Shown: positions 53,801-62,961, counted from the stretch's first letter. The stretch is 64,000 nt of DNA from Bacilli bacterium (GCA_017525855.1 JAFXSE010000026.1:1-64000), one strand, 5' to 3'. The notes: generated by a model from the sequence alone, not told the origin. Program-made: numbers and translations.

Positions 53801-55502
53801 TGGTTCACGTGGTTCAGTTGGTTCTAGCTTTGTTGCTACTATGATGGGAATAACGGAAGTTAATCCTCTTGCAGCTCATTATAGATGTGAAAAATGTAAA
53901 TTAAGTATTTTTGAGGATGAAGATGGTAATCCATTTGGTGCTGATTATTCTTCAGGATTTGACTTGCCTGACAAAGAGTGCCCTAATTGTCACATACCTA
54001 TGATTAAAGATGGCCAAGACATGCCATTTGCTACTTTCTTAGGATTTAATGCTGATAAAGTACCAGATATTGATCTTAACTTTTCTGACCTAAATCAAGC
54101 TAGTGCCCATGCCTATACTAAAGTTTTATTTGGTGAAGATAATGTATATCGTGCCGGAACTATTGGTACAGTAGCCGACAAAACCGCCTTTGGTTTTGTA
54201 AAAGGCTGGGCAGAGGAACATGGAAAAGACATTCGTACAGCTGAAGTTGAGCGCCTTGCTATTGGATGTACTGGTGTAAAAAGAACAACAGGACAACATC
54301 CAGGTGGAATTGTTGTTATCCCAGATTACATGGAAGTCTTTGATTTTACACCTTTCCAATATCCTGCCGAAGATGCAACTGCAGAGTGGAGAACAACTCA
54401 TTTTGACTATCATGCCATAGATCAATGTGTTTTAAAATTAGATATTTTAGGACATTCTGACCCAACTCAATTACGACTTATCCAAATGGAGTCGAAAACA
54501 GACATTATGAAAGTACCAATGGATGATAAAGCAACAATGAGTATTTTTACAAGTACCAAGGCACTTGGTGTTACTACTGAAGAGATTATGTGTAATACTG
54601 GTACATTAGGTATTCCAGAATTTGGAACCCCATTTACTATAAAACTAGTTGAAGATACAAGACCAACTACTTTTGGAGAACTTATTAAGATTTCAGGACT
54701 TTCTCATGGTACTGATGTTTGGCTTGGAAATGCCCAAGAGTTGATTGCCAATAATATTGTACCTTTTAAAGAAACTATAGGATGTCGTGATGATATCATG
54801 GTATATTTAATGTATAATGGAGTAGCGCCGCTTAAAGCGTTTAAAATAATGGAATTTGTACGTAAAGGAAGAGCTAGTAAAGATCCTGAAACATGGGAAA
54901 GTCACGTCAAGACTATGAGGGATGCTAAAATTCCAGAATGGTTCATTGGCTCTTGTCAAAAAATAAAATACATGTTCCCGAAAGCCCATGCAGCAGCTTA
55001 CGTCATAAGTGCCTTTAGAATAGCTTGGTATAAAGTGCATATGCCAGTATATTTTTATGCATCATGGTATTCATCTAAAGCAACAGATGTTAATATTGAG
55101 GCTATGATAAAGGGATATGATAGTATCAAACAATCAATCCTTGATATTCAAGCGAAAGGGTATGAAGCATCAAACAAAGAAAATGGTCAAGCCGAAAGTT
55201 TAAAAGTGGCACTAGAAGCAACTGCTAGAGGTATAAAATTTCTTAATGTTGACCTTTACAAAAGTGAAGCGACAGTTTGGAAAGTAAAAAATGATACTGA
55301 AATATATCCACCATTTAACTCTATTGCTGGACTTGGTGATACAGTTGCCAAAAATTTAGTAAAAGAAAGAGAAAATAAACAATTCTTAAGTGTAGAAGAT
55401 GTACAAATCAGAGGCAAGGTATCACAAACACTTATAGATAAAATGAAAGAAATGGGTATCTTTGATGATTTACCTGAATCTAATCAGTTGTCATTGTTTT
55501 AA
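50862..55502 (+). CDS. polC: DNA polymerase III PolC-type alpha subunit
   Basis: Main replicative polymerase of low-GC Gram-positives. 1546 residues (B. subtilis about 1437). Order: N-terminal domain (1-210), OB fold (about 225-320), PHP domain starting ELHAHTKMSQMDG (about 333), an inserted DEDD proofreading exonuclease FDFETTGF (about 429) with HNAKFDVSFL, the rest of PHP, zinc finger CEKC...CPNC (about 1008-1045) and polymerase with PDIDLNFS and GTIGTVADKTAFGFVKG. Start ATG 50862, AGGAGG upstream. The final QLSLF resembles a beta-clamp binding motif. Confidence 0.97.
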   Translation: MDDKIKILLEKLNIQEDHYNSFLSSKLDKIKVNKENKTCTIYISNPNMYNIEIIEELDKNKHLIAPDFNQVDIVYNFQNKDNKIYLSYFPLALEKVKNELRVIEIYKDKLRLEYNNFILVANNKVEQTKLNKVLEQINSFYHKLGLVEEIKVEYREEHLIKDVIEKNISESIDNAQSSLIEYKKKEENKQNDEDKPKFPRRMSTKRDPDSILGLMIEDMPIPIHSILGEDNNVTIWGEIFGIDYFESSKSDFKIITLKVTDYEDSIYCKVFARGEEEYKRLCGEIKKGKWYKLRGYVKSDHFSNDELVLNVRDINLEDKKKEVREDNEEEKRVELHAHTKMSQMDGLCDEVALVNQAISWGHKAIAITDHNGCQSFPHVFNTVTAYNKNQPEEDKFKAIYGTELTLIDDSVDIVVRKTDDIMLDLTYVVFDFETTGFNAGGKDSIIEIGAVKMKDGVILERYDELINPGVKLSQKIIDVTSITDEMLEGKDTEENAIKRFIEWFGDLPMVAHNAKFDVSFLEMAYKKYNLGTFKNTVIDTLELSRTLDNTYGRHSLSALVKRYDVPWDEEHHHRGDYDAEGTALVFYKMLKKLDNRNIEKMSDLDKLVSRDEIHKYGKSYHVNLLALNKTGLKNLFKLISLANTKYLYKTPRILRSEIESHREGLLVGSGCYESEVFLQARSKADQELTNIIRFYDYVEVQPLECYGHLIQSGDFANEYELSHHLKKIIRVTEEAGKLIVATGDVHHINREDKIYREIIVNQKVPGGGRHPLARNNIKEIPSNHFRTTREMLDDFSFLEDDELTHRLVIENPNKIADMTEIIEVIIDTGGIPFSPRVKSDDGKSYLDCPVVVTDLVYTKARDWYGEPLPYSIEERIATELYGDIVYKIITEDLEKENLSKEDFNKQSHKKLHDIILLGKEKVKEFVSSYIKRTSEEELDEKSLEKATDKALGGVIGGGFDPIYLIAQRLVKHSNDEGYLVGSRGSVGSSFVATMMGITEVNPLAAHYRCEKCKLSIFEDEDGNPFGADYSSGFDLPDKECPNCHIPMIKDGQDMPFATFLGFNADKVPDIDLNFSDLNQASAHAYTKVLFGEDNVYRAGTIGTVADKTAFGFVKGWAEEHGKDIRTAEVERLAIGCTGVKRTTGQHPGGIVVIPDYMEVFDFTPFQYPAEDATAEWRTTHFDYHAIDQCVLKLDILGHSDPTQLRLIQMESKTDIMKVPMDDKATMSIFTSTKALGVTTEEIMCNTGTLGIPEFGTPFTIKLVEDTRPTTFGELIKISGLSHGTDVWLGNAQELIANNIVPFKETIGCRDDIMVYLMYNGVAPLKAFKIMEFVRKGRASKDPETWESHVKTMRDAKIPEWFIGSCQKIKYMFPKAHAAAYVISAFRIAWYKVHMPVYFYASWYSSKATDVNIEAMIKGYDSIKQSILDIQAKGYEASNKENGQAESLKVALEATARGIKFLNVDLYKSEATVWKVKNDTEIYPPFNSIAGLGDTVAKNLVKERENKQFLSVEDVQIRGKVSQTLIDKMKEMGIFDDLPESNQLSLF

Positions 55503-55518
55503 AAAATATAATTAAAAG

Positions 55519-55543
55519 GAAATATTATTATATTTCTTTTTTT
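55519..55543 (+). terminator. terminator after polC
   Basis: GAAATAT / ATATTTC (55519-55525 with 55530-55536), loop TATT, T run. Confidence 0.7.
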
Positions 55544-55682
55544 CTTTTCCCATAATTTCCCATATTTGTTTGATAATTCATCCATACTTTTTAGATATAC
55601 TTAATTTATCAAAGGAGGTATGATACAAAGTATTTAGAAAACAAACTCAAAAAATGATATACTACTATTGGTAGGTGAAAAT

Positions 55683-56339
55683 ATGTATAAAATTTGCTTT
55701 GTTGAAGATGAAGAAGATCTTGCTAATTTAGTAAAAGTTTACCTAGAAAAAGCAGGCTATGATGTAATTTGTTTTAGTAAAGGAAATGATGCTATTAACT
55801 ACATACAGAATAATCCAGATTTATGGATATTAGATATTATGCTAAATGATGAAGTAAGTGGTTATGACATAATAAAAGAAATAAGAAAAACGAATACTAA
55901 TGTACCTGTAATATTTACATCAGCAAGGGATAAAGAAATAGATAAAATACTAGGACTTGAACTTGGAAGTGATGATTATATTACTAAACCATATTCAAGT
56001 AAAGAACTAGTATTAAGAGTAAATAACATTATAAAAAGAGTGTATGGTAATGAAAAAAAACTACTACAGTATGAAAAATATCAAATAAATGTTGAAAAAA
56101 GAATAGTTTATTTAGATAAAAAAGAAATTAAACTTACTACTTTAGAATTTGATTTACTTACACTACTTCTAGAGAATATAAATAAAGTATTTACAAGAGA
56201 AGAAATTCTTAATAAAGTATGGGGAGATGATTATTTTGGAACGGATAGAGTAGTAGATGACTTAATCCGTAGATTAAGAAAAAAGATGCCTCTTTTAAAT
56301 ATTAATTCTGTTTATGGATATGGATATCGATTATCATGA
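55683..56339 (+). CDS. OmpR/PhoB-family response regulator
   Basis: 218 residues from ATG 55683 (AGGTGA upstream; the frame is open 15 nt earlier through a TTG). Receiver domain with acidic pocket EDEED, phospho-acceptor Asp51 (WILDIML), Thr/Ser in FTSAR and Lys in ITKPYSS; C-terminal winged helix (TLEFDLLTLLL, RVVDDLIRRLRKKM, VYGYGYRL). Stop overlaps the kinase start (ATGA). TATACT at 55658-55663 with extended TGA is a likely -10. Target genes and stimulus unknown. Confidence 0.93.
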   Translation: MYKICFVEDEEDLANLVKVYLEKAGYDVICFSKGNDAINYIQNNPDLWILDIMLNDEVSGYDIIKEIRKTNTNVPVIFTSARDKEIDKILGLELGSDDYITKPYSSKELVLRVNNIIKRVYGNEKKLLQYEKYQINVEKRIVYLDKKEIKLTTLEFDLLTLLLENINKVFTREEILNKVWGDDYFGTDRVVDDLIRRLRKKMPLLNINSVYGYGYRLS

Positions 56340-57601
56340 AAAAGCAAACATTAATTAAACAATTGATTATAATTATTCTTTTAGTATTCTCAACATCTTT
56401 TATATTTCTTGGCGTTGTGCTTCCTAAAACACTGATTCCTATAGCTGAAAATAATATTTATCGTCATTTAAGCGAACCACTTAGATTTATTCAATCAGGG
56501 TTTGATAAAGCTTTAACAGAGTCTGAAGTTGCTTATTTATATATAATAGATAATAAAATAGTTACAAGTGATAACTTAAGTGATGTTATAAAAATTACTA
56601 ATCCTATCACGATATTAAAATATACTAATCAAAACTATGGTAAATTTTCATATAAAAATAAAACATATTATTATTATAATATAAAGTCTGAAGGTGTTAC
56701 TAAAATAGCTATTACCAACGATAACTATATAAAAAATACAAAAGCAGACATACTAAAAGCTATTTTACCAATAGTCTTAGGTACCATCTTGATAATAATT
56801 CTCGTTTTACTAGTTTGGTCATCAATAATTATTCATAAAATTGAAAAACTAAAAGCTAAAGTAGATAATATTGATAATCCAGACTATGATCATAAAATCA
56901 GTTTAAAATCAAACGATGAAATAAAATCGCTAGAATATGCAATTGAGGATATGCGAATCTCTTTAAAAAATCAGGAAAAATATCGTAACGAAATGTATCA
57001 AAATATTTCACATGATTTTAAAACACCTCTTACCGTTATAAAATCATATATAGAAGCTGTTCATGACGAAGTGGAAGATAAAGATAAGGCATTAAACGTT
57101 ATAGAACAGCAAACAGAAAAACTCGAAAACAAAGTACACTCACTTCTTTACTTGAATAAATTGGATTATCTCAAAGATAGTAAAGTTGAAATAGTTTTAA
57201 TTGATATGAAAAAACTTCTTAATGAAGAAATAGCAAAATTTAAATGGAAAAGAAAAGATGTTGAATTTATATTAACTTATGATGAAAAATCAAAGTTCTA
57301 TGGAACGGTAGAACATTGGGAAACTATTTTAGATAATTTATTAAATAATTTTATGAGGTATGCCAATAAGAAGATTAAAATTAATGCTAAACCTAATAAA
57401 CTAATACTATATAATGATGGCCCAAATATTGAAAATGATTTACTTGAAGGAATTTTTACTCCGTTCCGAAAAGGTATCAAAGGAGAATTTGGACTAGGAC
57501 TTGGAGTTGTGAAAAAAACTCTAAAAATTATTGGTTATGATATAAATATAAAAAATGAGAAACAAGGTGTTACTTTTATAATTACAAGAAACCAAAAATA
57601 A
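56336..57601 (+). CDS. sensor histidine kinase
   Basis: 421 residues. Two transmembrane helices (about 10-32 and 140-162) flank an external sensor region of about 105 residues without a recognised domain; then HAMP, dimerisation helix with phospho-His226 in NISHDFKTPLTVIKSYIEA, and an HATPase_c domain: N-box LDNLLNNFMRYA, G1 YNDGP, F FTPFRKG, G2 EFGLGLGVVKK. Partner of the regulator it overlaps. Resembles wall- or envelope-stress kinases in layout only. Confidence 0.92.
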   Translation: MKKQTLIKQLIIIILLVFSTSFIFLGVVLPKTLIPIAENNIYRHLSEPLRFIQSGFDKALTESEVAYLYIIDNKIVTSDNLSDVIKITNPITILKYTNQNYGKFSYKNKTYYYYNIKSEGVTKIAITNDNYIKNTKADILKAILPIVLGTILIIILVLLVWSSIIIHKIEKLKAKVDNIDNPDYDHKISLKSNDEIKSLEYAIEDMRISLKNQEKYRNEMYQNISHDFKTPLTVIKSYIEAVHDEVEDKDKALNVIEQQTEKLENKVHSLLYLNKLDYLKDSKVEIVLIDMKKLLNEEIAKFKWKRKDVEFILTYDEKSKFYGTVEHWETILDNLLNNFMRYANKKIKINAKPNKLILYNDGPNIENDLLEGIFTPFRKGIKGEFGLGLGVVKKTLKIIGYDINIKNEKQGVTFIITRNQK

Positions 57602-57617
57602 GGTTTCTTTTTTTTCT
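57586..57617 (+). terminator. terminator after the histidine kinase
   Basis: AAGAAACC / GGTTTCTT (57586-57593 with 57602-57609), 8-nt loop including the stop, T run. Confidence 0.8.
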
Positions 57618-57646
57618 TTTTAGAGAATAATAATATTGGTGATAAT

Positions 57647-58435
57647 ATGAAAGTATTAATAATAGGAGGAACAAGCGGTATTGGGTATTATGTTGGAAAA
57701 GAATTATCAAAAAAAGGACATGAAGTACTAATAACGACACATACAACCAAAGAAAAAACTAATTTAGAAGAAAAGTTAAAAGAAGAACATTTAAACATTA
57801 CAGTTTATAAATTAGATGTCTGCAACAAAAAAGATATAGATATCCTTGATCAACTTACTTATGATGTTGTCTGGTTAAATCAAGCAATAGGAGTAGGAGG
57901 AGCAGTACTATCTATAAAGGAAGAAAAAATAAGAGAAATATATGAGACAAATGTTTTTGGAACAATACTTTGTTTACAAAAAGCATATAACAATATGGAA
58001 AAAAGAAATATAAAAGGAAAAATAATTGTAACAAGTAGTTTAATAACTAATTTTGATCTTAAATATTTAGGAATGTATGCATCTACAAAAGCAGCTCTAA
58101 ATCAATTATGTTATACAATAAGTCAAGAATTAAAAGAAATTAAAAGTAAAATTTCAATAACTATTTTACAACTAGGTGCCTATGAAACAGGATTTAACCA
58201 AGTAATGATTAACAATAAAGAAACGTGTAATAATGAAGATAGTACTTTTTATAAATATAATAATAAAATAACAAAAAAACAAAAACTATTATTTTCATTA
58301 ATAGAAAAGAGTAATTATAATGAGATTAACAGAGAAATAATAAAACTTATAGAAACAAATAATCCAAAGTTAAAGATAAAACTTCCAGTTTCTGCAGGAA
58401 TAATTGCTAAAATATATCAATTTATAAAACACTAA
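57647..58435 (+). CDS. short-chain dehydrogenase/reductase
   Basis: 262 residues, Rossmann fold. NAD(P) motif IIGGTSGIGYYVG at the N-terminus, LDVCNKKDID, NQAIG (in place of NNAG), catalytic Ser in VTSSLI and YASTK (Tyr-x3-Lys). The C-terminal 80 residues, including a hydrophobic final helix, are unlike classical SDR ends and may bind a lipid-like substrate. Specificity cannot be deduced. Start ATG 57647; GGTGATA upstream. Confidence 0.88.
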   Translation: MKVLIIGGTSGIGYYVGKELSKKGHEVLITTHTTKEKTNLEEKLKEEHLNITVYKLDVCNKKDIDILDQLTYDVVWLNQAIGVGGAVLSIKEEKIREIYETNVFGTILCLQKAYNNMEKRNIKGKIIVTSSLITNFDLKYLGMYASTKAALNQLCYTISQELKEIKSKISITILQLGAYETGFNQVMINNKETCNNEDSTFYKYNNKITKKQKLLFSLIEKSNYNEINREIIKLIETNNPKLKIKLPVSAGIIAKIYQFIKH

Positions 58436-58441
58436 TTTTTC

Positions 58442-58470
58442 TTGAAGTTTATAAGAAAAAATGATATTAT
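58442..58470 (+). promoter_or_regulatory. promoter of the ClpX-like gene
   Basis: TTGAAG (58442-58447), 17 bp spacer, TATTAT (58465-58470) with extended TGA. Confidence 0.6.
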
Positions 58471-58496
58471 AATTGATATCTTTTAGGGGGAAAAGT

Positions 58497-60197
58497 ATGA
58501 AAATAAATTACGATGTTGCTATGCTTATGAAAAGTGTAAAAATTTGTGATGGATATATAATGTTTGTACCAGTTCATGCCATCACAGGTAAATTCAAAGA
58601 AGATGAAGGATATTTTGAAACTCTAGATGGATATAGCTATTATAGTTTAGATAATTACATTGGTGATTTAGATTCACCAGAAGATTTTACTTGTACTTAT
58701 ATAATGAAAGGAAAAGATTTCTTTAATAAGTTTTTAAATCATAATACTTTAAGAAATGCACTCACACAATATAAAAATGAATATAGTGATTTCAAAATGA
58801 TTTACTATGATGCTGAATATGAGAAAAATAGATGTATTCAGTTTGATTTATCACGTTTTGAACATCTAGGTAATAATGAAAACCCTGTTTTAGAAGAAAA
58901 TGTTTCAGTTACTGATGATGATATTAGTTTAGACTTAGATATAAAAAAAATTAATGATAAACATAATGCATTAATAAAATTTGTAGATGATCATAAAGAA
59001 GATGAATCAATATTAGATGACCTATGGGTTAGTTTAGAAAAAACATCTAAAAGCTATATTGATATTATGTCCAAAATAATATTTTTAAGAAGAAATGATG
59101 ATAATTTAGAATTAGTAAATATATCAGATAAAGAAGAAAGTACAAAAAAAGGGGATAGAACAGAAAAAGAAATTAACAAAAAGGAATACTATCAAAAAAG
59201 GAAAAAAATTATTGATGAAATAAAAGATGTTATTAAAGGTCATGATAAAGAAGTAGAAAGATTTGTAACTGAAATATTTCGATTAAGAAATCAATATGGC
59301 AATAAAAATAGAGGTATATTATTAACAGGGTCTACAGGAGTAGGAAAAACTAAAATGTGTGAACTAATTAGTGAAAAATTAGATGTACCATGCAAGATTA
59401 TAGATACCACTCAACTTACTATGCCAGGATATAAAGGTAAAGATATAGAAGATTTTCTAGATCAATTATATGATGCTCAAAATGGTGATTTAGATAAGGT
59501 GGAACACTCAATTATTGTATTTAATGAAGTAGATAAAAAAGGTTCTGGTAATAATTATGATGTTTCTGGAAAAGGTGTACTTAATCAATTACTATCATTT
59601 TTAGATGGAACAGAGTACACAATCAAAGACAGCACTTACCATTCACCAAATGAGAAAAGAACAATATCTACTAAAAATATGTTAGTTATATTTGCGGGAT
59701 CTTTTACAAGTATTTATCAAAATCCTAAATTTAATAAACACAGTATGGGTTTTACTAACAAAGAAATAATAACAAAAGAACCAACAATTAACGATTATGT
59801 AGAATTAGGTGGTATGCCAGATGAGTCAATTGGTAGATTCCCAGTTATTATCCATTTAGAAGATTTAACAAAGGAAGATTTGAAAGATATTTTAATAAAT
59901 TCTAAAGAAAGTCCAATTAAGTATTCTAAACTAGAATTTATGGGAGAGGCAGGAGTAGAACTAGAGTTTACAAATGACGCAATTAACTTAATAGCTTTAG
60001 AAGCATACAAAGAAAAAACAGGAGCTAGAAGTTTAAATAAAATAGTAGAGTATTGTACTAGTCTAGCTTTTAGTAAAGTAACAGATAATATAGGAATGTA
60101 TAAAAAAGTTATTATTACTAAAGAAACAGTATTAGATAATTCAAAGTTTAAAACAATAAAAAATTTAGAAGATATAAAAAAGTATATTTATAAATAA
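58497..60197 (+). CDS. ClpX-like AAA+ protein with an unrelated N-terminal domain
   Basis: 566 residues from ATG 58497 (GGGGG 58486-58490). Residues 1-220 have no ClpX zinc finger and match nothing I know. From about 235 the AAA+ core follows ClpX: IIKGHDKEVERF, Walker A TGSTGVGKT (about 275), pore-loop equivalent GYKG (ClpX GYVG), DVSGKGVLNQLLSFLDGT, sensor area VIFAGSF, ESIGRFPVI, and C-terminal VELEFTNDAINLIALEAYKEKTGARSLNKIVE. Walker B reads IIVFNE, so the Mg-coordinating Asp is Asn343, while catalytic Glu344 is kept. No ClpP-docking IGF loop is evident. Unfoldase/remodelling role is inference. Confidence 0.75.
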   Translation: MKINYDVAMLMKSVKICDGYIMFVPVHAITGKFKEDEGYFETLDGYSYYSLDNYIGDLDSPEDFTCTYIMKGKDFFNKFLNHNTLRNALTQYKNEYSDFKMIYYDAEYEKNRCIQFDLSRFEHLGNNENPVLEENVSVTDDDISLDLDIKKINDKHNALIKFVDDHKEDESILDDLWVSLEKTSKSYIDIMSKIIFLRRNDDNLELVNISDKEESTKKGDRTEKEINKKEYYQKRKKIIDEIKDVIKGHDKEVERFVTEIFRLRNQYGNKNRGILLTGSTGVGKTKMCELISEKLDVPCKIIDTTQLTMPGYKGKDIEDFLDQLYDAQNGDLDKVEHSIIVFNEVDKKGSGNNYDVSGKGVLNQLLSFLDGTEYTIKDSTYHSPNEKRTISTKNMLVIFAGSFTSIYQNPKFNKHSMGFTNKEIITKEPTINDYVELGGMPDESIGRFPVIIHLEDLTKEDLKDILINSKESPIKYSKLEFMGEAGVELEFTNDAINLIALEAYKEKTGARSLNKIVEYCTSLAFSKVTDNIGMYKKVIITKETVLDNSKFKTIKNLEDIKKYIYK

Positions 60198-60217
60198 ACA
60201 AATTAAACGTTATTAAC

Positions 60218-60264
60218 AAAAAAAGATGACACACATTAAGTAGAATAAGTGCCATCTTTTTTTA
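60218..60264 (+). terminator. terminator after the ClpX-like gene
   Basis: AAAAAGATG-A-CAC with GTG-C-CATCTTTTT (one internal mismatch), loop about 16 nt, T run. Confidence 0.65.
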
Positions 60265-60299
60265 TATATTACTCGAATATATCGAGATCAATTTCAATA

Positions 60300-60376
60300 T
60301 GGTGGCGCCGGAGAGATTCGAACTCACGACCTATCGGGTATGAACCGATTGCTCTAGCCAACTGAGCTACAGCGCC
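60300..60376 (-). tRNA. tRNA-Met (CAT), elongator type
   Basis: Minus-strand cloverleaf starting at 60376: acceptor GGCGCTG / CGGCGCC (one G-U), D arm GCTCAGTTGGCTAGAGC, anticodon arm ATCGG-TTCATAC-CCGAT (anticodon at 60340-60342), discriminator A and CCA encoded (60302-60300). The pairing at the first acceptor base and the sequence fit elongator Met, not fMet or Ile2. The T stem has one U-U mismatch at its second pair. Confidence 0.93.
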
Positions 60377-60394
60377 AATAAAAATTACTTCTAT

Positions 60395-60423
60395 AGTATA
60401 ACAAATAATAATAAACTTTGCAA
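60395..60423 (-). promoter_or_regulatory. tRNA-Met promoter
   Basis: On the minus strand TTGCAA (60423-60418), 17 bp spacer, TATACT (60400-60395). Confidence 0.7.
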
Positions 60424-60494
60424 GTGCTTTAATTAAAAATAACAAATATATACCATAACAATACAAATTTTGTTATAATAAAATAGGTGATATA

Positions 60495-61361
60495 ATGAAA
60501 AAAATAGTATCAATTATATTTTCTATAATTATATTTTGTTCAACTACATCATTAATATACTTAGGAGTTTTTAAATATTTTTCATCACCTAAAGTAATAA
60601 ATAAATATCTATCTAATATTAAAATAACACAAAAAGTGAATCTAAGAATAAATGAGTCTAACTACTTTATTGATAACGTAAATAATACATACTTAGATTT
60701 TCAAAATATGAATTTATCACCATCAGAAATAGAAAAACTAGAAAAAACATCAAATATAAATACTGTTATACAAAATATCTTTAATAATAAAATTATGTAT
60801 TTATTTAATAATAGTAAAATTAGAACTATGTATAAAAAGAATGAATTAGATCTCTTTTTAACTAAAAATATAAGAAAACAAAAAATAAAAAGTTATATTA
60901 TAGATAATGATTATAAAATAATAGATTTTGAAAAAAGATTAAATGATAAAACAATAGAACTAAAGGAAAAGCATATATCAAAAATTGCATTTTTATTCAC
61001 AAATAACTTTATACTATTAACGATAATCTCAATTATAATATCAAGTTTAGTTTTAATTATTATCCACAAAAAAAGATTTATAGAAACAATATCCAAAGTG
61101 ATGCTAGTTTCTAATATTTTAATAATTATAGAATTGATAATAATAAGAATAATGATAAGATTTATATTTCAAAATACTATTATTGCTTATTTCTTTAACA
61201 ATTATTTAACCGATTATATAAATATAACAACTATAATATCTATATGTTTTACTTTTATATTTATTATAGTTATAAGTATATATGATAAATATAATTCCAA
61301 AAATAAACAAAAAGCAAGATTAGGAGATGTTAAAACAGATGAGGAAGATTTTAATTTCTGA
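60495..61361 (+). CDS. hypothetical membrane protein
   Basis: 288 residues, four hydrophobic helices: one near the N-terminus (about 5-28), then an external region of about 140 residues rich in Asn/Lys, and three helices at about 165-260, with a short acidic cytoplasmic tail. Family not recognised. Start ATG 60495 with AGGTGAT; TATAAT 60474-60479 with extended TGT is the likely -10. Its last 23 nt overlap the HAD gene, so it may be the first gene of a unit with it and the lipid kinase. Confidence 0.5.
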   Translation: MKKIVSIIFSIIIFCSTTSLIYLGVFKYFSSPKVINKYLSNIKITQKVNLRINESNYFIDNVNNTYLDFQNMNLSPSEIEKLEKTSNINTVIQNIFNNKIMYLFNNSKIRTMYKKNELDLFLTKNIRKQKIKSYIIDNDYKIIDFEKRLNDKTIELKEKHISKIAFLFTNNFILLTIISIIISSLVLIIIHKKRFIETISKVMLVSNILIIIELIIIRIMIRFIFQNTIIAYFFNNYLTDYINITTIISICFTFIFIIVISIYDKYNSKNKQKARLGDVKTDEEDFNF

Positions 61362-62034
61362 TTATGATGGTACCATATATCAAGATGATAGAACTACAAA
61401 AGAAAATATAACAGCTATTAATAGATTTAGAGAAACAAATGTTTTTGCAGTCGCAACAGGAAGAAGTTATGAAGATTTTTCTAAAGCAATTGAGACTTAT
61501 GGGATAAAATGCGATTATTATCTACTAAACTATGGTGCTCAAGTATTAAACGAAAAAGAAAAAATTATATATGAAACACCACTTTCTAATATAGAAATAG
61601 AGGAAATATACAATTTTTTTAAAGATAAAGAATGTAAAATATATTATTGTAATGAAAAAGAAAACTCATTAGCAAAAACAAATAAAACATATAAAATCAT
61701 ATTAGTTTATGAAGATAAAAAAATTCAAATGGAAGACTATTATGAGTTTATAAAAAAATATAAATACAATACATTTATATTAAATAATCACTCTAATATT
61801 GAAATAATAAGTCCTAATACGAATAAAAGTAAGGCTATAGATTTTATTTCAAATACAGAAAAAATTGCTGATATAAAAGTAATAGGTGATGGAAATAGTG
61901 ATATATCAATGATAAAAAAATATCATGGTTACTGTGTTGAAAGTGCTATTGAAGAAGTGAAAAAAGTATCCACAAAAACATACCGAAAAGTAGCTGATTT
62001 TATTAATCAATTATTGGAGGATGAAAACAAATGA
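61339..62034 (+). CDS. Cof-type HAD-IIB phosphatase
   Basis: 231 residues. Motif I ISDYDGTIY (catalytic Asp pair), motif II VATGRSY, and motifs III/IV KSKAIDF and VIGDGNSDISMIK. The small C2B-type cap fits Cof/YidA-like sugar-phosphate or nucleotide phosphatases. ATG 61339 is preferred; ATG 61327 sits directly against the AGGAG. It overlaps the membrane-protein gene upstream and the lipid kinase by 4 nt (ATGA). Confidence 0.85.
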   Translation: MRKILISDYDGTIYQDDRTTKENITAINRFRETNVFAVATGRSYEDFSKAIETYGIKCDYYLLNYGAQVLNEKEKIIYETPLSNIEIEEIYNFFKDKECKIYYCNEKENSLAKTNKTYKIILVYEDKKIQMEDYYEFIKKYKYNTFILNNHSNIEIISPNTNKSKAIDFISNTEKIADIKVIGDGNSDISMIKKYHGYCVESAIEEVKKVSTKTYRKVADFINQLLEDENK

Positions 62035-62951
62035 AAAAAATAGCTATTGTATATAATCCAGAAAGTGGAAAACATGACAATCATAAGTTTGTAAGATATG
62101 TATCGGATTTAATGGATAAATATAAATATAATGATTTGTTTTGCCCAACCAAAAGAAAGGGTGATGCAACAGAAATTGTAAAAAACTTACCAAATGATAT
62201 TGATATAGCTTTAATAGCAGGTGGAGATGGAACACTTAATGAGGCTATTAATGGTAATTGTTTGAGAGAAAAACGAATTACTTTAGGATATATTCCATTT
62301 GGTACAACAAATGATGTAGGAAGAATGTATGGCTTTACTAAAAACTATATTAAAGACTTAAAACTTCTATTTGATGGTACAAAAAAAAAGATAGACGTCT
62401 GCCATATTAATGATAAAGCTTTTGTATATGTAGCATGTGCTGGTAACTATATGAATGTAAGTTATGATACACCAAGAAGATTAAAGAAAAAATATGGAAA
62501 AATGGCATATGTTATGTTTGAATTAAAACAAATAACTAAAAAGATTACAACATACAACCTAAAATATGAAGTAAATGGAATAAAAAAAGAAGGGGCATAT
62601 AGTTTTATGTTTATAACTAATACAAGCCGTATAGCCGGAATAAATGGTATCTACAATGATATAAAACTAGACGATAAAATGTTTGAGGTAGTATTTTGTA
62701 AATCAACTAACAAAAAAGAAATACTTAAGATATTATATCTTTTAAAAATAAAAAATTTAGAAGATATAAAAGAAATTGAATATTATAAAACAAATAAATT
62801 AGAATTAGAATTTATAGATGAAGTACCAACATGGTGCCTTGATGGAGAAAAATATGAAAGAAAAGACAAAAAATATATATTCACAGTAGATTATGGAACA
62901 GAAATGTTAGTACCAAAGAAAAATATTGACAAGTTATTTGAAGAAAAATAA
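62031..62951 (+). CDS. diacylglycerol/lipid kinase family protein (DagK/YegS-like)
   Basis: 306 residues. Nucleotide-binding IAGGDGTLNEAING and GYIPFGTTND are the DAGK catalytic-domain motifs; N-terminal YNPESGK is the conserved phosphate loop. The C-terminal beta-rich domain ends in WCLDGEKYE, equivalent to the D-GE motif of DgkB. Likely recycles diacylglycerol released by lipoteichoic-acid or other lipid transfer. Translationally coupled to the HAD gene. Confidence 0.88.
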   Translation: MKKIAIVYNPESGKHDNHKFVRYVSDLMDKYKYNDLFCPTKRKGDATEIVKNLPNDIDIALIAGGDGTLNEAINGNCLREKRITLGYIPFGTTNDVGRMYGFTKNYIKDLKLLFDGTKKKIDVCHINDKAFVYVACAGNYMNVSYDTPRRLKKKYGKMAYVMFELKQITKKITTYNLKYEVNGIKKEGAYSFMFITNTSRIAGINGIYNDIKLDDKMFEVVFCKSTNKKEILKILYLLKIKNLEDIKEIEYYKTNKLELEFIDEVPTWCLDGEKYERKDKKYIFTVDYGTEMLVPKKNIDKLFEEK

Positions 62952-62961
62952 ATATAAATAT

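Noticed and set aside
55610..55640. AAAGGAGG followed by ATG and a five-codon frame upstream of the response regulator
   Set aside because: The ATG touches the ribosome site, leaving no spacing, and the peptide is only five residues; most likely chance.
60269..60466. Minus-strand reading frame of 65 codons around 60.3 kb
   Set aside because: It runs through the tRNA-Met gene; AVAQLARAIGSYPIGREFESLRR is a typical false translation of a tRNA.
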